Assembly: GCF_000003815.2 (NCBI RefSeq)
Contig: NC_049979.1
Coordinates: 6,600,196 to 6,664,195, forward strand
DNA: 64,000 bases
Reading direction: 5' to 3'
Source of the DNA: Branchiostoma floridae
Lineage: Eukaryota > Chordata > Leptocardii > Amphioxiformes > Branchiostomatidae
The position numbers were made by a program, and so were the translations under genes. Shown here one piece after another: positions 54,613 to 64,000 of this stretch. The notes beneath the pieces are model-generated. The model did not search any database, was not told the origin of the DNA, and saw only the letters and a list, made by a program, of their open reading frames with translations. Position 1 is the stretch's first letter. Each line of letters opens with the position of its first letter.

Positions 54613-56005
54613 CAGAAGCTGTGTAACAAGTTCCCTCCCTGACTCATTAACTGGCGTTACCTGCCGACCGATAAACACTGCTACACAGGTGTGACGTTTC
54701 ACGGGCTGGTGAACGTCACTGTTGCTCTGTGGGAGCGTTTCTGGATGAAATAGGTTGTCTGAAGTATAACAGGGAACAAATTTAATCAACTGAGCAGAGA
54801 AAGTAGTGACGAGAGGCAGAAGAACAGTTCCTGAGCGTAAAGTCTTCGTCGATCGTCCAGGTGAGTTTCACAGGTACGTTTTCGTTTGAATCGGATTCCA
54901 CACGAGCTAGCGTGTTAGCGCTTTTGTTACATTCTGATCGATTTTCTGTCAGGTAATGTGAAGCCAACCATGAAACCTCAGCGGAATGTTACTTTCACAC
55001 AAGCTGGCATGGGCAAATTATGAATGATCTCTGACATTTTAGTCGGTCAAGCATCTATGTTCTATATTTCATTGAATAAAAAAAAACATGACACCAATTC
55101 ATTTATAACGTTAAATGACGATCAAAAGGCAGTGGCATGGACGTCACTGAGCATCATGTACATGGCAATTGTTGTCATCATCTATCTCTAAACTGACAAT
55201 TTACAACAATGGGAAATACATCTGTCTGGGTGCAATAATTTGAATAAAGCAATCACATGCCATTAACAGCAGATTACCCCAGATCTTAGCCACTAGTGAA
55301 ATTTGTTTGAACTTCCTTTCTGTTCAGCCATTATGTTATCCTTGTTCAAACACTTGAGTAACTTAACAGACGACCACCCTGAAAGCCCATTGCCTCTTCA
55401 ATTCATCGTTGTTGTTTTTTACAGCTGCTACAGAGTTACAGGTATGCCCTGTTTTATAAAAAGTCGTGGCCAGGGCTGAGAACACTAAGTCGTGTCTTTG
55501 TGTGTTGGAAAATTTGCGATGTTGTGGTATTTGGTTCCAGTCACCACACCCATTCAGATGTACCCGCCCATGTTAGTACTTCATGTTACCATCTGTCATC
55601 AACCAGAAAGACACCTTGTGAATGTGACTGTAGTGTACGGCGTACCTGTGCATGACATAGACTAAGCAACTAACTACTCATGAAATATTCAAACATAACT
55701 AAAAGTGTTAGATTGGGTGTGGCATTCGATTCAATTAAAAGAAAATATCATTAAAAGAAAGAAGACAAAAAAGATGTCCAAAGAAAAAGACGGGGTCAAT
55801 GACAGGTAATTGATTTACCCATAAGAATGGGAATATTGTAAGTACTGAACCATAGATTCAACAGTTAAATGACAAATCATTTATGACACCTCCCTTTTGA
55901 TTAAAGATAAAGAAGTCAAAAGACAGATTCATATATTTTTCATATCTGAATTGAATGACCAATTACAAAGTCTAATGTATTGGATGCCCTTCCATTGTCT
56001 CAGTA

Positions 56006-56434
56006 GCCTGGGTACCATCCGGAAAGTAGTTCGCTCCGACGTTCATTATATACTATATACAGTCGCTTCTAGCTCTGACATTCATTATACACTATATACA
56101 GTCGCTTCTCTGTGTTTCCGTCTGGGAACGCGGACCATCTTAACGTCTGGAATCGTCCAAATTATGGACGCAGGCGCTGATTGGTTCCCACATAGGAGCG
56201 AATTATGGAATGGGTTCATGTGATCGTTCGAACCGGTGTTCCAACACCGGAAAAGCCCCACGTCCCCTAGCGCATGTGGGCGCCGGCCTGTTGTCATCGA
56301 ACGAGTGCTCTAGAACCCATTCCTTGATTCGCTCATCAACTGGCGTCACCACCAAACGGTTTGAATGCGCACGTCTCCAGACGGATAGCAGAAGCGAACA
56401 TAGGAGCGAACTACTATCCGGATGGTACCCAGGC
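56006..56434. mobile_element. MITE, family with GCCTGGGTACCATCCGGA-type ends (copy 2)
   Basis: The ends 'gcctgggtaccatccgga' and 'tccggatggtacccaggc' are perfect inverted repeats over 18 bp, flanked by TA. The interior matches the copy at 24264-24689 in reverse orientation, including the doubled 'actatatacagtcgcttct' block. It lies in the probable DZANK1 5' UTR intron. Confidence 0.85.
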
Positions 56435-56929
56435 TATTGTCTCAGTGGATAGAGGTCATAAAAAATGAATACATGCATGTGTCACTGTCATAATCTGTTG
56501 CTTTTATCTTAGCCTGGTTTGCCAACAGGGAAATTTTCTGCCCACTACTAGTGTAAAAAAAAATCAAATTATTACCTGTAATTTGCTTAATTCTCTACTC
56601 CAGTCATTAGATTTTAATGAGCATGAAGCAAAGTACAGAATTAACTAACTGTCATTTTAGAAAACAAAGGCTAAGTTTTGGTTACTGATTATCTTCAGAA
56701 CAGTTTCTATTATTTGCAGACTTTTTGTTGTCTCCATGGCTTGTTCACTCTCATTATCTATTACCTGAGATTTGACATAAAGCCAATGGCAGATTTTCTC
56801 TTAAAGAACTTCAACATTGTAATCAGTATGTATGACTGGATGTGAATACTTTTCATAACACAGATAGAACCAAGTTGATTACCATTTGTCCTTTTCAACA
56901 GCACCAGGTGTAACTGAGGGGAGATCACC

Positions 56930-63917
<6,988 letters not shown>

Positions 63918-64000
63918 GTGGGTTGTCCTCTGTTAGACTAGTCCATACTTCAACATCAGAGCGAACTTTTCTCTACCATGCTATTAATCTATGGCATGCT

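Larger units (their letters stand above)
54443..56929. other. Divergent JKAMP-DZANK1 region and probable DZANK1 5' UTR intron
   Basis: The two genes are transcribed away from each other. Two CCAAT boxes lie at 54576-54612. A strong donor-like site 'cgtccag|gtgagt' ends at 54860 on the plus strand, and an acceptor 'cttttcaacag' ends at 56901, 29 bp before the DZANK1 ATG, so a first non-coding exon ending near 54860 is likely. The stretch between holds a 429-bp MITE (56006-56434) and otherwise nothing recognisable. Confidence 0.5.

Overview
The window looks like nuclear DNA from an invertebrate deuterostome, most likely a cephalochordate (Branchiostoma-type). Genes have many short exons with GT-AG introns. 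The proteins align residue by residue with vertebrate proteins but look unduplicated, and the introns are crowded with short inverted-repeat (MITE-like) elements, a tRNA-derived SINE and LINE relics. The species call is an inference. One assembly gap of Ns lies at 46239-47146.

Layout. (1) 1-11769: no exon recognised; presumed intron of the mixed-lineage kinase gene, with a degenerate satellite at the left edge. (2) 11770-12469, minus: first coding exon of an MLK-family MAP3K (SH3 domain plus kinase N-lobe and catalytic loop). (3) 12470-15352: shared upstream region of two divergent genes, with CCAAT, E-box and CRE-like sites. (4) 15353-45773, plus: a complete pecanex (PCNX) gene rebuilt here as 37 coding exons, 7182 bp, 2393 residues, with every junction phase consistent. 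Its introns hold an apparently intact Tigger/pogo transposon (33508-36880), several MITEs, a SINE, two LINE fragments, a Penelope-like foldback and a probable U12-type intron. (5) 45774-51278: convergent intergenic region with the N gap and a near-perfect 202-bp inverted repeat. (6) 51279-54442, minus: complete JKAMP, 7 coding exons, 320 residues. (7) 54443-56929: divergent promoter region and probable 5' UTR intron. (8) 56930-63917, plus: first 15 coding exons of DZANK1, running off the right edge.

Biology. MLK kinases activate JNK and JKAMP is a JNK1-associated ER membrane protein, so two JNK-linked genes flank pecanex, an ER-linked multipass protein tied to Notch signalling. The head-to-head MLK-PCNX arrangement matches the vertebrate pairs MAP3K9-PCNX1, MAP3K11-PCNX3 and MAP3K21-PCNX2, so this looks like the single pre-duplication locus. 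I found no clearly new molecular system. The most unusual features are repeated tandem duplications of PCNX exon edges with their splice sites, and the two foldback elements flanked by 13-bp direct repeats.
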